Shown here one piece after another: positions 35,545-46,025 of a DNA stretch of 64,000 nt (position 1 is its first letter; each line of letters starts with the position of its first letter). Below the pieces are notes generated by a model. It did no database searches. It saw only the letters and a list, made by a program, of their open reading frames with translations, and was not told the origin of the DNA. This DNA is from Astropecten irregularis (lineage: Eukaryota; Echinodermata; Asteroidea; Paxillosida; Astropectinidae): positions 1,240,001 through 1,304,000 of the forward strand of contig OZ020261.1 of assembly GCA_963971285.1 (NCBI GenBank), written 5' to 3'. A program made the position numbers and the translations under genes.

Positions 35545-36140
35545 CGGACAGCCTGTCTGCTATTTTGGAGACATTGTTTGTTTGTTTTGTACAAGATGCT
35601 GTTTTTTGGACAGTTTGTTTGCTGTTTCGAACAAAATCTATTTGCTGTTTCGCACAGCTGTTTTGTTGTTTACAACACAATGTTTGTTGTTTTTGGTCAC
35701 CATGTTTGCTTTTTTGTACCAACAGCCTGTTTGTTGTTTTGGACACTGGACAGCCTGTTTGCTGTTTTGGACACAGCCTGTTTGTTGTTTTTGGCAGCCT
35801 GTTTACTGTTTCGGACAGCCTGTTTGCTGTTTTGTACCGACAACCTGTTTGTTGTTTTGGACACAGCCTGTTTGTTTTGGACAGCCTGTTTACTGTTTTG
35901 TACCGACAACCTGTTTGTTGTTTTGGACACAGCCTGTTTGTTTTGGACAGCCTGTTTACTGTTCCAGACACACTGTTTGCTGTTTCGGACACAACCTGTT
36001 TGTTGTTTCGGACACAACCTGTTTGTTGTTTCGCACAGCCAGTCTGTTGTTTACAACACAATGTTAGTTGCTTTTGGACAGCCTATTATGCTATTTTGGT
36101 CACCACGTTTGCTGTTTCGGACAGCCTGTTTGTGATTCCG
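35545..36140. repeat. Degenerate minisatellite of CAGCCTGTTTGCTGTTTTGGACA words
   Basis: Repeated GACAGCCTGTTTGCTGTTT and GACACAGCCTGTTTGTTG units with spacings of roughly 20 to 60 bp. The open frames of about 200 codons on both strands (35459-36200) are repeat read-through: rich in Cys/Phe/Leu on + and Lys/Gln/Asn/Thr on -, open on several frames at once, which no real gene would show. Confidence 0.88.
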
Positions 36141-36149
36141 TACATTGAA

Positions 36150-38855
36150 CTCCATACCCTCAGACTGGCTAAAACCTTGCTACCCATCATGCTTTTCTGA
36201 AAATTTAGTATGAAAACTAGATTTTCCGCCCAAAACCATGTTTGAAACACAAAATATAACCAACAATCTTATTAACATTATGCAGATGTTACATAGCATT
36301 TAAATATTACAAAAAACCCACAAAATACCAAATACCTTCCGCTTTTCAATTTTCAAGTAATAGAAGCTAAGGTATACAAACATTATTTTTCGTAAAGTGC
36401 AAAAATATCGAGGTTATACATATTTTGTTGTTGTTTTTAAATTGGGATTTACAAACATTCCTGAAACTTGGAGAAAAAGTCAATTTTGTACAGCATTTTG
36501 AGAGATTTTATTATTCTTTTCCCATCTGGGGAAAAAAATAATGAAATGGAACTTCACATTTTGTCTCGTATCGTTGGCGATTTGCGCAGATTTTAAGAGC
36601 TATCCTGAATGTTGACCAATATTTTTGGATTTAGTAACAAAACTGCATTAGGAGTTTCAAACCCATTCTGTGTTATTGTCTTGTTGTTGTTGTTGTTGTA
36701 GTTGGTTTTATAGTCCAACATGAGACGAAAAGAGAGAAGGCTACCTTGGATTCAAGATGGTGTCTGCCGACACTCTCGTCACTAACAATACAAACATGAA
36801 ATCCTTTTTTGTGAGTCGTGAGTTTATAGCTTTTGAAGAAATCTTTTTGCATGACTCTACGTTTCGAACTGTGTCCAACGATCATCATAATCAGAAGAAG
36901 AACGCAGGACTGGGATTGAAACGTTTATTCCGACAAACAGTTTATGACAGAGAAACCTTTTTAAGGTCAAACTCCCTTAATACTGTCTTCCCGTCATGCG
37001 AACCTTCTCTTTTATTGTCGACCCACCAAGCAAACCCTCAAAGTTTTGGGGAGGTTTTCGGAATTTTTCAGATAAATGTCGTCAAACAGGATAATCTTAA
37101 ACTTCTGGCAAATCAATGACATGCCTTCACTATACCCACTGATATTCAAAGGTTAGTAACGAAGGATTTTTCAATAAGATTCACAAATCAGGAAAGAGTT
37201 ATAGAACACTCAAAGTGTTCTCGACACAATTAGGAAAATGTCTCACGAAAATGATAAAGAAATTTTATCATTTTAGTGAAATACACGATAAATCGGTTCC
37301 ACTTACCACAGTGGTAACCTAATTAGACACAAAGCCAAAGTTGTTCACAAGTCAATGGCACAGGCATACATTGGGTGTAGCTTATCAAACACTATAAGCC
37401 TTTTCAAAACTATGGCTTCGGCTGCGGCTTTGGCTCTGTCATGTTGTGGCTGAGGATTATGTCTTCTTGTTGAAAACAGTATCTACTTCCAAGCCATAGC
37501 CACAAGCCGCTATTTTGATACCTATTACTTTTTATGAAATGAGACCCAAGTCATAGCCTGGGTAAAAGCTGAGGTTTTGGATTGGCTTGGGAGTTTTGAA
37601 GTTCACAAGGATGGACCTGACTCGAAAATTTACATAATTTCCCCTTTATTGCGATATAATGCAGTTATATCGCAGTAAAGGGGCCAACATCACACCCAAA
37701 AAATTGCTGGCCAAAATATGGTTGAACAACCACACAACCGAACCACTGGTTCCATGTTCGAGTCCAACCATACGATATTTCATTTTGGCTATAGGAAACA
37801 TGCACAACATGTTAACGTTACACCCATATGATGTGTCTAGGCTTACACAAGTTCTGTATGCAAGAAGCAACCACACAACCAAATCACTGGTTACAGGCTC
37901 CACTCCCAACCATACTTTTTTTTCAAACAAACATTTTCATTTGTTTTAAAAACAAAAGAAATCAGTTTAACTGAAGTTATTAACTTTTAAATTAAAACTG
38001 GTACTGATCCGCTGACTTACACTTAAAATTCTCAACCGCTTTTCCAATGGTTATAGGTTCGAATCCAATTGCAAGTCTACACAATTGGATGGCTGGAAAA
38101 AGGCTTATAATCAGTTTGATGAACAGAAATGCTCTGAAAAAGTAACCTTCTCTAGTAATACTGCAACCTGATCTTCAAATTCACTGGTTATCCATTCAAA
38201 TCCTTCTACGACTACTTTGTAAATCTAGTGTATTTCATTTGGACGTGAATCAATTCTTGTAAGGAAATAAAATCCTGGAAATCTCAGAAAATTTCAGTAA
38301 TAATAACTTGGGTTTGTTTATGAATGCGGATCTAGAACATGAACAAATTGCACAGCAATGTCGTACTAGACAATTCCTAAGGAATAAACAGAGGTTAGAA
38401 TCCCACTTGGTGCGCTGTTCTGTTACAGCAACATTGGCAAAAACACTTGCCATCCTACTGAACACAGATGTTTACCTTTGTTGTTGTTTACCTCAGTTGT
38501 TGTTTACCTTTTGTTGTTAACTCGCAGTGGTAGTAGTAGGTATGCGGGACTCTCACAATGCTGGATCTGGCATGCACTAAATTCTAGGAATTCTGCATTG
38601 GTGGAGGAAACAAACAAACAAACAAACACTTAATCTATGGGAAAAGTCGAAAGCCACTACCATAAACTCGTGGGTCAATGTAAACCATTGCCAAATAATC
38701 TGTACGCAAGCCTCTCAATTTGCATTGTAAAATCCCACATTTCGAAAACTCTGCTCCACAATCCCCAACCCTATCCCATAATTCCCTCAACGTCCTACAA
38801 TGCACTATAAAAAAGGTCTAGCCAATGATACCCAAAAGGTATGTGCTAAGCAAAA
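36150..38855. other. Downstream flank of the C2CD2L-like gene, no exon seen
   Basis: No exon is supported. A plus-strand frame of 120 codons at 36757-37119 has no recognisable family. A degenerate inverted ACGTTTCGAAC word, related to the GAAACG core, lies at 36858-36868. Fragments resembling family B (GGCTTCGGCTGCGGCTTTGG) lie at 37411-37590. The 3' UTR of the minus-strand gene must start below 39373, but its end is not evident. Confidence 0.35.
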
Positions 38856-38856
38856 C

Positions 38857-39035
38857 GTGGCTTGAGGCTAGTCTTGGGACTTATTTTGTACCCCCATTTG
38901 AGGCCCACAAAAATGAAATGAAGGGATTGGGCCACACGACGGAGCCAAAGAAAGGCTCCAGCTTCGCCATGTATCTCAAGCCCTTCATTTCATTTAGGAC
39001 AAAAAATGATGGTAGCAAAATAAATCCCAACATCC
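38857..39035. mobile_element. Fold-back MITE, family A (copy 2, eroded)
   Basis: Shares GCTTGAGGCTAG(T)CTTGGGA, AAAGGCTCCAGCTTCGCC and CATTTAGGACA with the other family A copies. Confidence 0.65.
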
Positions 39036-39062
39036 AACAATATCCAAAAATGTCTCAGGTAT

Positions 39063-39350
39063 ATGGGGTTTACGAAACGGAGGCTCTGGCTCAGGCTCCA
39101 GCTCCGGCTCCATTTTCTTAATCCATTCTTAAATAATGGGTATCAAAGTAGAGGCTTTTGGCTGCGGTTCGGAAGTAGATTCTCTGGTTTGAAAAAGAAA
39201 ACAGAGCTTCAGCTTTTATGAAAAACCACAACCTATATTTTCAGCATATGGATGACAGAGCTGGAGCTGGAGCTGGAGTCATGAGCCTGAGTCATGAGCC
39301 TGAGCCTGAGCCTGAGTCTAAGCCAGAGCCTGAGCCTGAGCCACAATGCC
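39063..39350. mobile_element. Family B MITE remnant with expanded GAGCCT repeat
   Basis: Carries GGCTGCGGTTCGGAAGTAG, ATTCTCTGGTTTG and AACCTATATTTTCAGCAT, typical of family B. Its right arm has expanded into an irregular (GAGCCT)n tract at 39285-39340. It ends about 25 bp from the stop codon of the minus-strand gene, so it lies in the 3' UTR. Confidence 0.7.
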
Positions 39351-39372
39351 CACTTACCCTATAACTACCGTG

Positions 39373-39671
39373 TCAGACGGGTGATCCAATAGGTTTATCC
39401 TTCCCGTGTCTGGTGTCTTCCGATAACCTTCTCTGTTCATCAGTGGGCTTCCCCGTCTTCAAATCCCCCGTGCTTGACGACCGGCCGCCACCCGGTACCG
39501 ACAGGCTGCTAGCCGTGCTGGTGGGCGTGGTCGGTGAGGGTGGTTCCCCTCCGGGATGAAGCTCCGCCCCGTTCTGTAGGTCACTGCTGGAGCTGTAGAC
39601 ACGCCCCTTGTCTTTCTTGTCTTTCTTCAAGAAGCTGAAGACTCGTTTCTTCATACGACTCGGCGATGATT
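39373..39671 (-). CDS. C2CD2L: C2CD2L/TMEM24-like protein, last coding exon (polybasic tail 2)
   Basis: The acceptor on the minus strand is TTTCCCGTAG. The exon enters in phase 1 (completing a Glu codon) and ends with a TGA at 39375-39373. It encodes ESSPSRMKKRVFSFLKKDKK and a Ser/Thr/Pro-rich tail ending in IGSPV. The start is clearly homologous to the preceding exon (ESSPRGSKRRLFNFKRKDKD), so the two tail exons arose by duplication. Vertebrate TMEM24 has comparable basic, Phe-containing segments at its C-terminus; there the polybasic tail binds acidic lipids of the plasma membrane and is released by phosphorylation. The same role is inferred here. An AGG|GTAAGT-like donor 15-20 bp past the stop could allow 3' UTR splicing. 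Confidence 0.85.
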
Positions 39672-39756
39672 CTACGGGAAACCATGAAAGTTTCATTCTC
39701 AATTCTGTCACATTTCTGCATTTACCCTTCAAAATTACAAGCTAGGATCTCCCACC

Positions 39757-39999
39757 TGGGGCCAATTTCATAAAACTGTTAAGCACACAAATTTGCTAAG
39801 CATGACATTTCTGTCTTAATAAAAACAGGGTTAACAACCAAATTTCCATGTGTTGTGCATCACTTGTGATTGTTCTTTGGCTGTTGTTCGCTGACCATGA
39901 ATATCAAATGGAATTTTCAATGGTGGTTTGTTTTATTGGGCGAGACATTTTTGTGCTAAGCAAATTTTTGTGCTTAACAGTTTTATGAAATTGGCCCCA
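39757..39999. mobile_element. Fold-back MITE, family D (copy 2), intronic
   Basis: The terminal inverted repeats are identical over the first 31 bp (start TGGGGCCAATTTCATAAAAC). Further matching continues into AAATTTGCT(A/T)AGCA. It is a well-preserved and probably young copy, lying in the intron between the two polybasic exons. Confidence 0.9.
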
Positions 40000-40020
40000 G
40001 CTCTTCACAGAGCCACACTT

Positions 40021-40251
40021 GGGCTTTTTTCCAAACCTCGGCTCCGGCTCCGGCTCCGGCTCCAGCTCCATTTCTTGAGTCAATTTTAAAATAATGGGTA
40101 TCAAAATAGAGACTTTTAACTGTGGTTCGGAAGTAGATTCTCTGGTTTGAAAGGGAAAACGGAGCTTCAGCTTCAATGAAAACCCACAATCTCTATTTTC
40201 AGCATGTGGATGACGGAGCTGGAGCCGGAGCCGAGGTTTGGAAAAGGGCCC
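40021..40251. mobile_element. Fold-back MITE, family B (copy 3), intronic
   Basis: The ends GGGCTTTTTTCCAAACCTCGG and CCGAGGTTTGGAAAAGGGCCC are inverted repeats, followed by CTCCGGCTCCGG arms. It abuts a family C element at 40252. Confidence 0.85.
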
Positions 40252-40402
40252 TGGGGCCGATTTCACTAACGTTTTGCGATCATCGCTAGGCCCAAATCCA
40301 TCGCTAAACGGAAAATTCCTACACAAAGTAGCGATCAATTTTCCATTTAGCGATGGATTTGGGCTTAGCGATGATCGCAAAGCGTTAGTGAAATCGGCCC
40401 CA
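40252..40402. mobile_element. Near-perfect palindromic family C MITE
   Basis: Two arms of about 65 bp are reverse complements with three mismatches around a loop of about 19 bp. Ends: TGGGGCCGATTTCACTAACG and CGTTAGTGAAATCGGCCCCA. The arms include GCGATCATCGCTA and CCCAAATCCATCGCTAAA. It could extrude as a cruciform or fold as an RNA hairpin within the intron. Confidence 0.92.
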
Positions 40403-40460
40403 GGTCTCAAAAGAGTTTGGCACTGATCCAACTCCAAACTAGTCTTTATTCCAGACTCAC

Positions 40461-40661
40461 CTCTGCTCCTACCACCACCACTAGGAACGTCCAAGGTATT
40501 GGATCTGGATTTCCGCGCATCGCTGCCCTTGCGCGCTTCACTGCCCGGCGTGTCGGCGCCATTCATTGCCGCCTCCTCGCTGCTTGCTCGCCTCTTGTCT
40601 TTGTCCTTGTCCTTCCTCTTGAAGTTGAACAGACGACGTTTGCTTCCTCTCGGCGAAGACT
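40461..40661 (-). CDS. C2CD2L: C2CD2L/TMEM24-like protein, penultimate exon (polybasic tail 1)
   Basis: The acceptor is CTCTTTATTTCAG and the donor GAG|GTGAGT. It is symmetric, phase 1 to phase 1 (201 bp), so skipping it keeps the frame and would join the upstream exon directly to the homologous last exon. It encodes ESSPRGSKRRLFNFKRKDKD, a Lys/Arg-rich run, and a Ser/Gly/Arg-rich stretch ending SGGGRSR. Basic clusters with embedded Phe-x-Phe fit membrane binding to acidic phospholipids. Duplication with the last exon is evident from ESSP, K(R/K)R(L/V)F(N/S)F and the following Lys/Asp repeats. Confidence 0.87.
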
Positions 40662-40694
40662 CTGAAATAAAGAGAGAATCGGGGATGATGTTAC

Positions 40695-40860
40695 ATGTAA
40701 CCCTAACCCTCCTGATACCACAATACACCACAGAGTAGTTTATGATCCAGAATCAGCAACGAGAAGTACATTGTTAGACAGTGTTTGACTATTACCCTAA
40801 CCCTCCTGCATACCACAATACACCACAGTGTAGTTCATGATCCAGATTCAGCAGCCAATC
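40695..40860. repeat. Tandem duplication with TAACCCTAACCCT and CACAATACACCACAG words
   Basis: TAACCCTAACCCTCCTG, then ACCACAATACACCACAG and GTAGTTTATGATCCAG, occur at 40697 and again at 40793. Another copy is at 41165-41230. The same words form the arms of the element at 44282-44553. Confidence 0.75.
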
Positions 40861-40988
40861 ATGTGCACTCCGTCCACGTCGGTGAAGGGCAAGCCTAATT
40901 TGCATATTATCTATCTCCCGACCAAAATAATTCATATTCATAATTAATTGCGGTACCTGCCGCGATATTGGATTTGATTCACCAGCTA

Positions 40989-41053
40989 GCTTGGTGGCCT
41001 AGTGGTATGGCATCTGCACAAGTAAGCAGGTCGTGGGTTCGATTCCCACCTGA
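40989..41053 (+). repeat. tRNA-like sequence (possible tRNA-derived SINE)
   Basis: TTGGTGGCCTAGTGGTATGG (A box) is followed by GTCGTGGGTTCGATTCCCACC (T-arm and B box, with a well-paired GTGGG/CCCAC T stem). The 5' acceptor strand does not pair well with the 3' end, so I do not call a functional tRNA, though this is the best T-arm in the window. Confidence 0.5.
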
Positions 41054-41369
41054 GACAGCACATAATTGCTTTCAACAAGCATGACTGAGTATACAGTGAC
41101 TCATCCACGTTGGTGAAAGGCAAGCCTAATTTGCAGACAAAGACAATGTTAGAAAGATTTGAATTTTAACCCTAACCCTTCTCCATACCACAATACACCA
41201 CAGTGTAGTTTATGATCCAGAATCAGCAGCAACAAAGACAAGGTTAGAAAGTTTTGAACTTTAATCATTCCTGTATTTGGTAACCAGTGCCTTTTTGAGC
41301 AAAACGTTTGGCCAACGGGTGCAAAGCAAATTCTTTTTTGTGCTACGGCAAGATGGGTCTGGCTTTTAC

Positions 41370-41439
41370 CTCGTTTGAGGCCTTCTCCTTCCTTGGGTCC
41401 AAGAGGATCGTCTGTCATGAGGAAGTCATTGGTAGGGGT
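41370..41439 (-). CDS. C2CD2L: C2CD2L/TMEM24-like protein, short linker exon
   Basis: A 70-bp exon with acceptor TTCCATTTCACAG and donor GAG|GTAAAA. It enters in phase 0 and leaves in phase 1. It encodes TPTNDFLMTDDPLGPKEGEG followed by LKR, an acidic and glycine-rich linker before the polybasic exons. The corresponding vertebrate region is much longer, so either further linker exons are absent here or this lineage has a shorter linker. The phases fit both neighbours exactly, which supports the call despite the small size. Confidence 0.75.
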
Positions 41440-41479
41440 CTGTGAAATGGAAGTGACACACATTACATTCCTTCATTTG

Positions 41480-42020
41480 TAATTGTGACAAGCTTTTGAC
41501 ATCCAGAGATGTACTACACAATGTAACAAGCACTTCGTTTCATAAAATAATCACTAAAAGCATGATAGTATACTGTGACATGAGTAATGTGATGAAAGAT
41601 GTACACAGTGTCACATTGTAACGGGCATCAAGTCGCAGTGTGACATATGCATTCTATTATTGTCAACAGTGTCACAATGCAATCTGAAACACATGTATGC
41701 CATAAATTATGACATTCATCATGTCACACTGTTACAAGCATTACAAACTCGGCACACATTGTCACACTGTAACAAGCATTATGCCACATAATGACACGTG
41801 TTACACTATACTGGATGTATGATGTATCGTGGACATATAACTAGGCCACATTGTGACACATGTTACATTATACTGCAAGTATGAAGGATATATCTCAGTA
41901 CACTAGGTCACACTGTGACAAGCATTACATGTACATGTTTTAATGTGACGCACTTTACATTTAGCACTTTGTGTAACACTATACTACAGTATGCCACATT
42001 GATACCAGCAGAATGTTTGT
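41480..42020. repeat. Degenerate repeat of GTCACACTGTAACAAGCATTA words
   Basis: Words such as TGTCACA(T/C)TGT(A/G)AC, ACAAGCATTA and TGACATG recur irregularly in both orientations. This is a decayed satellite in the intron before the linker exon. Confidence 0.6.
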
Positions 42021-42165
42021 AACATGTTTTGCCAGGAGTGAAAAGTCACGCTTGCCGTAAATTTTTGAAAGTGACATGCTGAAACTGCTAGGCTGTCTTC
42101 TAATAAGCAACAAAACCTGATAGAGAAAGATTTTACTTAATTTCTGTTATATACCACCCACACTC

Positions 42166-43757
42166 ACTGTGCAGTATTCCTATGGCACATTCTATGGACT
42201 TGGACCAAGTTGGGCCATCAAGCCCTATATAAAGTTACAGTGCCTGGGCTCTACAGTCCTGTGTCCTTCAAAATACCACACTGTGCAGTATCCCTATGGC
42301 ACATTCTATGGACTTGGTCCAAGTTGGGTCATCAAGCCCCCATATAAAGTTACAGTGCCTGGGCTCTACAGTCCTGTATCCTTCAAAATACCACACTGTG
42401 CAGTATCCCTATGGTACATTCTATGGACTTGGACCAAGTTGGGCCATCAAGCCCACATATAAAGTTACAGTGCCTGGGCTCTACAGTCTTGTGTCCTTCA
42501 AAATACCACACTGTGCAGTATCCCTATGGTACATTCTATGGACTTGGACCAAGTTGGGCCATCAAGCCCCCATATAAAGTTACAGTGCCTGGGCTCTACA
42601 GTCCTGTATCCTTCAAAATACCACACTGTGCAGTATCCCTATGGTACATTCTATGGACTTGGACCAAGTTGGGCCATCAAGCCCACATATAAAGTTACAG
42701 TGCCTGGGCTCTACAGTCTTGTGTCCTTCAAAATACCACACTGTGCAGTATCCCTATGGCACATTCTATGGACTTGGACCAAGTTGGGCCATCAAGCCCC
42801 CATATAAAGTTACAGTGCCTGGGCTCTACAGTCCTGTATCCTTCAAAATACCACACTGTGCAGTATCCCTATGGCACATTCTATGGACTTGGACCAAGTT
42901 GGGCCATCAAGCCCCCATATAAAGTTACAGTGCCTGGGCTCTACAGTCCTGTATCCTTCAAAATACCACACTGTGCAGTATCCCTATGGCACATTCTATG
43001 GACTTGGACCAAGTTGGGCCATCAAGCCCCCATATAAAGTTACAGTGCCTGGGCTCTACAGTCCTGTATCCTTCAAAATACCACACTGTGCAGTATCCCT
43101 ATGGCACATTCTATGGACTTGGACCAAGTTGGGCCATCAAGCCCCATATAAAGTTACAGTGCCTGGGCTCTACAGTCCTGTATCCTTCAAAATACCACAC
43201 TGTGCAGTATTCCTATGGCACATTCTATGGACTTGGACCAAGTTGGGCCATCAAGCCCCCATATAAAGTTACAGTGCCTGGGCTCTACAGTCCTGTATCC
43301 TTCAAAATACCACACTGTGCAGTATTCCTATGGCACATTCTATGGACTTGGACCAAGTTGGGTCATCAAGCCCCCATATAAAGTTACAGTGCCTGGGCTC
43401 TACAGTCCTGTATCCTTCAAAATACCACACTGTGCAGTATTCCTATGGCACATTCTATGGACTTGGACCAAGTTGGGTCATCAAGCCCCCATATAAAGTT
43501 ACAGTGCCTGGGCTCTACAGTCCTGTATCCTTCAAAATACCACACTGTGCAGTATTCCTATGGCACATTCTATGGACTTGGACCAAGTTGGGCCATCAAG
43601 CCCCCATATAAAGTTACAGTGCCTGGGCTCTACAGTCCTGTATCCTTCAAAATACCACACTGTGCAGTATTCCTATGGCACATTCTATGGACTTGGTCCA
43701 AGTTGGGCCATCAAGCCCCATGCAAAGTTGTGCCTGAGTTCTACAGTCCTGTGTCCA
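42166..43757. repeat. 115-bp tandem repeat array (14 units)
   Basis: Units begin at 42166, 42280, 42395, 42510, 42625, 42740, 42855, 42970, 43085, 43199, 43314, 43429, 43544 and 43659. The period is 115 bp, with two units of 114. Each contains ACTGTGCAGTAT, a TATAAAG word and CTGGGCTCTACAGTC. Units 2-5 alternate between two variants (CCCCCATAT with TGTATCC, CCCACATAT with TGTGTCC), a 230-bp higher-order pattern. The last unit is diverged. The overlapping 93-131-codon frames are read-through, because 115 is not a multiple of three and the frames merely repeat. The array is intronic to the C2CD2L-like gene. Confidence 0.95.
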
Positions 43758-43870
43758 AAATGACTCGAGTGGGCCATGAACCTGCGACCCCTGGAATACC
43801 ATACCGGTGCTCTACCAACTGAGCTATCCAGTTGTTTGTTGGCGGTGTCCCAAATTGTAATTCATCTTTG
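43758..43870 (-). repeat. tRNA-derived SINE, inverted
   Basis: The minus strand reads CTGGATAGCTCAGTTGGTAG, AGCACCGGTATGG and GTCGCAGGTTCATGGCCCAC, then a tail. It directly adjoins the last unit of the 115-bp array. Confidence 0.75.
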
Positions 43871-44281
43871 CTCAAGTGAATGAATGAATTTTATGATTTT
43901 TGTTGTTGTTCATGATGCAGTATTACCGCTTTATGACGCATAACCAAACCAATAACATTGTTATGCAGAAACCAACTCAAAATCAACAAAAAACTTAACA
44001 TTTCAAAATGAAATATTTACGAAACAAAAATAATTTTGTCAAATAATAAATGAAAATGAAATGATGACAAATAAAATGTAAAATATTCAAACCAAATTAG
44101 AAAACACAAAACAAAATAAATAAAATTGTAGGCTTTGACCATGCAAGAAATGGAATTTCGGGAAGAAATGTTTTTCTCTTAAATAATGTAGATAGTTGTT
44201 TGAATTCGTGCTGTCACACAACCATTAATTTACCCTAAAGAATGATGATTTAAAAACTGCAATGCTAGTGCTACAATGATG

Positions 44282-44553
44282 GGTTAACCCTAACCCTCTG
44301 CACCTACCACACAAGACAAGAGCTGCTTACCAGACACTACCACTCTCTCCAGTGGGGGACTGGATCATAAACCACACATAACCACACTGTGGTGTATTGT
44401 GGTATTCAGGATACAGGATACGACAACTTAGGAAAACCCATGTGTGGTACAATTGCGGTACAATGTGTAGTGTTCACAAATCATAGAAGCCTTTCAGGTA
44501 ATGTGTGGTAAGCAGCTCTTGTCTTGTGTGGTAAGCGTAGAGGGCTCGGGTTA
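44282..44553. mobile_element. Fold-back element, family G
   Basis: The left arm, with TAACCCTAACCCTCTGC, ACCACACAAGACAAG and AGCTGCTTACCA, is inverted against the right arm, with TGGTAAGCAGCT, CTTGTCTTGTGTGGT and AGAGGGCTCGGGTTAA. The arms are about 50 bp. The interior has ACACCACAGTGTGG-type words shared with 40695-41230. Confidence 0.85.
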
Positions 44554-44639
44554 ATGAGGAACACACCATAATGGCCACATTGTGATGATGATGTTTCTAA
44601 GAAGAAAGTGTGTTCATGTGCTTCAGGCTAAGGCATAGT

Positions 44640-45000
44640 GATGATCAGTAATTGAAACAGTGGACAGAAAGACAAAGAGTGACAAACAGACAGATGGGTA
44701 GAAAAAGACACAGATAGACAACTATTCTCAGGGACCAACCAACAAACAATTAAGCCCACTATCAACAAATGATGTTTATACATTAAACAAAAACAAACAA
44801 AGTGTGACCAAAATCAGACCGAGTAAAAAACACACAGATAGACAACTTTACTTTATAGTGACCAACAAACAAATCCCGATGTCAACAAATGACGGAAGAA
44901 CATTAGACACAAACAAACAAAGAGTGACACAAAGAGATAGATGGACAGAGAAAGACACAGATAGACAACTATTCCGAATGACGGACGAACTAGCAACAAA
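44640..45000. repeat. GACAGA/CAAACAAA-rich tandem duplication
   Basis: Related blocks with AAAGACACAGATAGACAAC, ACAAATGA and AACAAACAAAGTGTGAC recur at 44705, 44835 and 44955, with a period of roughly 120-130 bp. Confidence 0.6.
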
Positions 45001-45874
45001 GCCACCAATAATTTTGAAGTGAACAGAGAAAACAGTTGATTCGTCCAGTGCACATAACATTTGGTAATGTCAGTTTAAAGACAGCTCAGAATTACTGTGT
45101 GAAAGCTTGCCATTTGTGCAAATTGTTTGCAGCAGAATCTTGACATTATTTTTTGATAATTAGGCTTTGAAACAAGTATGAACTGGCTTTTAATAATAGG
45201 CTTATCCAAGAAATGACTTGAACATACAAATGACACGTATGGGTAACCACAAGGACAATATTAGAGTAAATCTGCGGAAATTATGGATTCTTTTAGAGAG
45301 TATTAGGAAGGCAAATGGATGGCACATGCTTTATAAATCACACTTTAGTGAAGTCAGAAACGCAGCACACCAAACTAAGACTTGAGGTGGAGACTATGTG
45401 GACTGGCTGAGGCTTAGACAGGTATTGTACCCTGACTTCTCATGAAATCTTCACCATTGGATCATTGCAAAGGCACTGTCTAAAACTTGAGACTGGTGCC
45501 CTGTTTTCATGATTAATGCATGCATTAGCCAGATCCAAATTAATGGCTACTTCTATACTAGTAGAGTTCAATGAGGCACAGCATGTATTACAAACAGACA
45601 GCCATAGCCATAGCCGTAATCCAGATCCAGTCTTTCCAATGGAAGACATGAAAGGCACCAGACTGAAGCATGAGACTGGTTCCCTGCCTGCTTCAGTAAG
45701 AACCAACATGAAGCTACCAGAAGGGTATCAGTCTACTCTTGAAAATACACATGGTCAAGTACCCAATGGTCACTACTATAACATTCTTGTGAGTTTATGG
45801 AACAAGCACCAGTCCAAAGAAAGCTGATGAACAGGATGTGCATGTGCAAATTTCACAAAACCGTCAAATATTAA

Positions 45875-46025
45875 GTAGATTGAGACTGGATCCCAACTAA
45901 CTATGGCTACAGCTATGGCTGTTGCTGCGGACAACAAAGCATCTAACTGCACTGAAGCATAAGCCACGCATAGCAACGCCCTTAGCAACAGCCGTAGCCG
46001 TTAATTCAGATCCTGTCTCAAAGGC
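45875..46025. repeat. Inverted-repeat element, GGCTATGGCT family
   Basis: GAGACTGGATCCCAACTAAC and TATGGCTACAGCTATGGC on the left pair with CAACAGCCGTAGCCGTTAA and TTCAGATCCTGTCTC on the right. The pattern is the same as at 34555-34800. Confidence 0.65.

Noticed and set aside
35459-36200. Frames of about 200 codons on both strands
   Set aside because: Four overlapping frames are open through a minisatellite; composition is fully explained by the repeat.
36851-36895. Second hammerhead-like site (minus strand, GAAACGTAGAG)
   Set aside because: The GAAACG word and a TGATGAT run are present, but no convincing stem II or stem I pairing could be drawn.
36757-37119. 120-codon plus-strand frame
   Set aside because: No recognised domain, and it overlaps a degenerate repeat word (ACGTTTCGAAC); it lies in the 3' flank of the minus-strand gene.
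42169-43822. Series of 93-131-codon frames
   Set aside because: They recur every 115 bp in shifting frames; this is array read-through, not a gene family.
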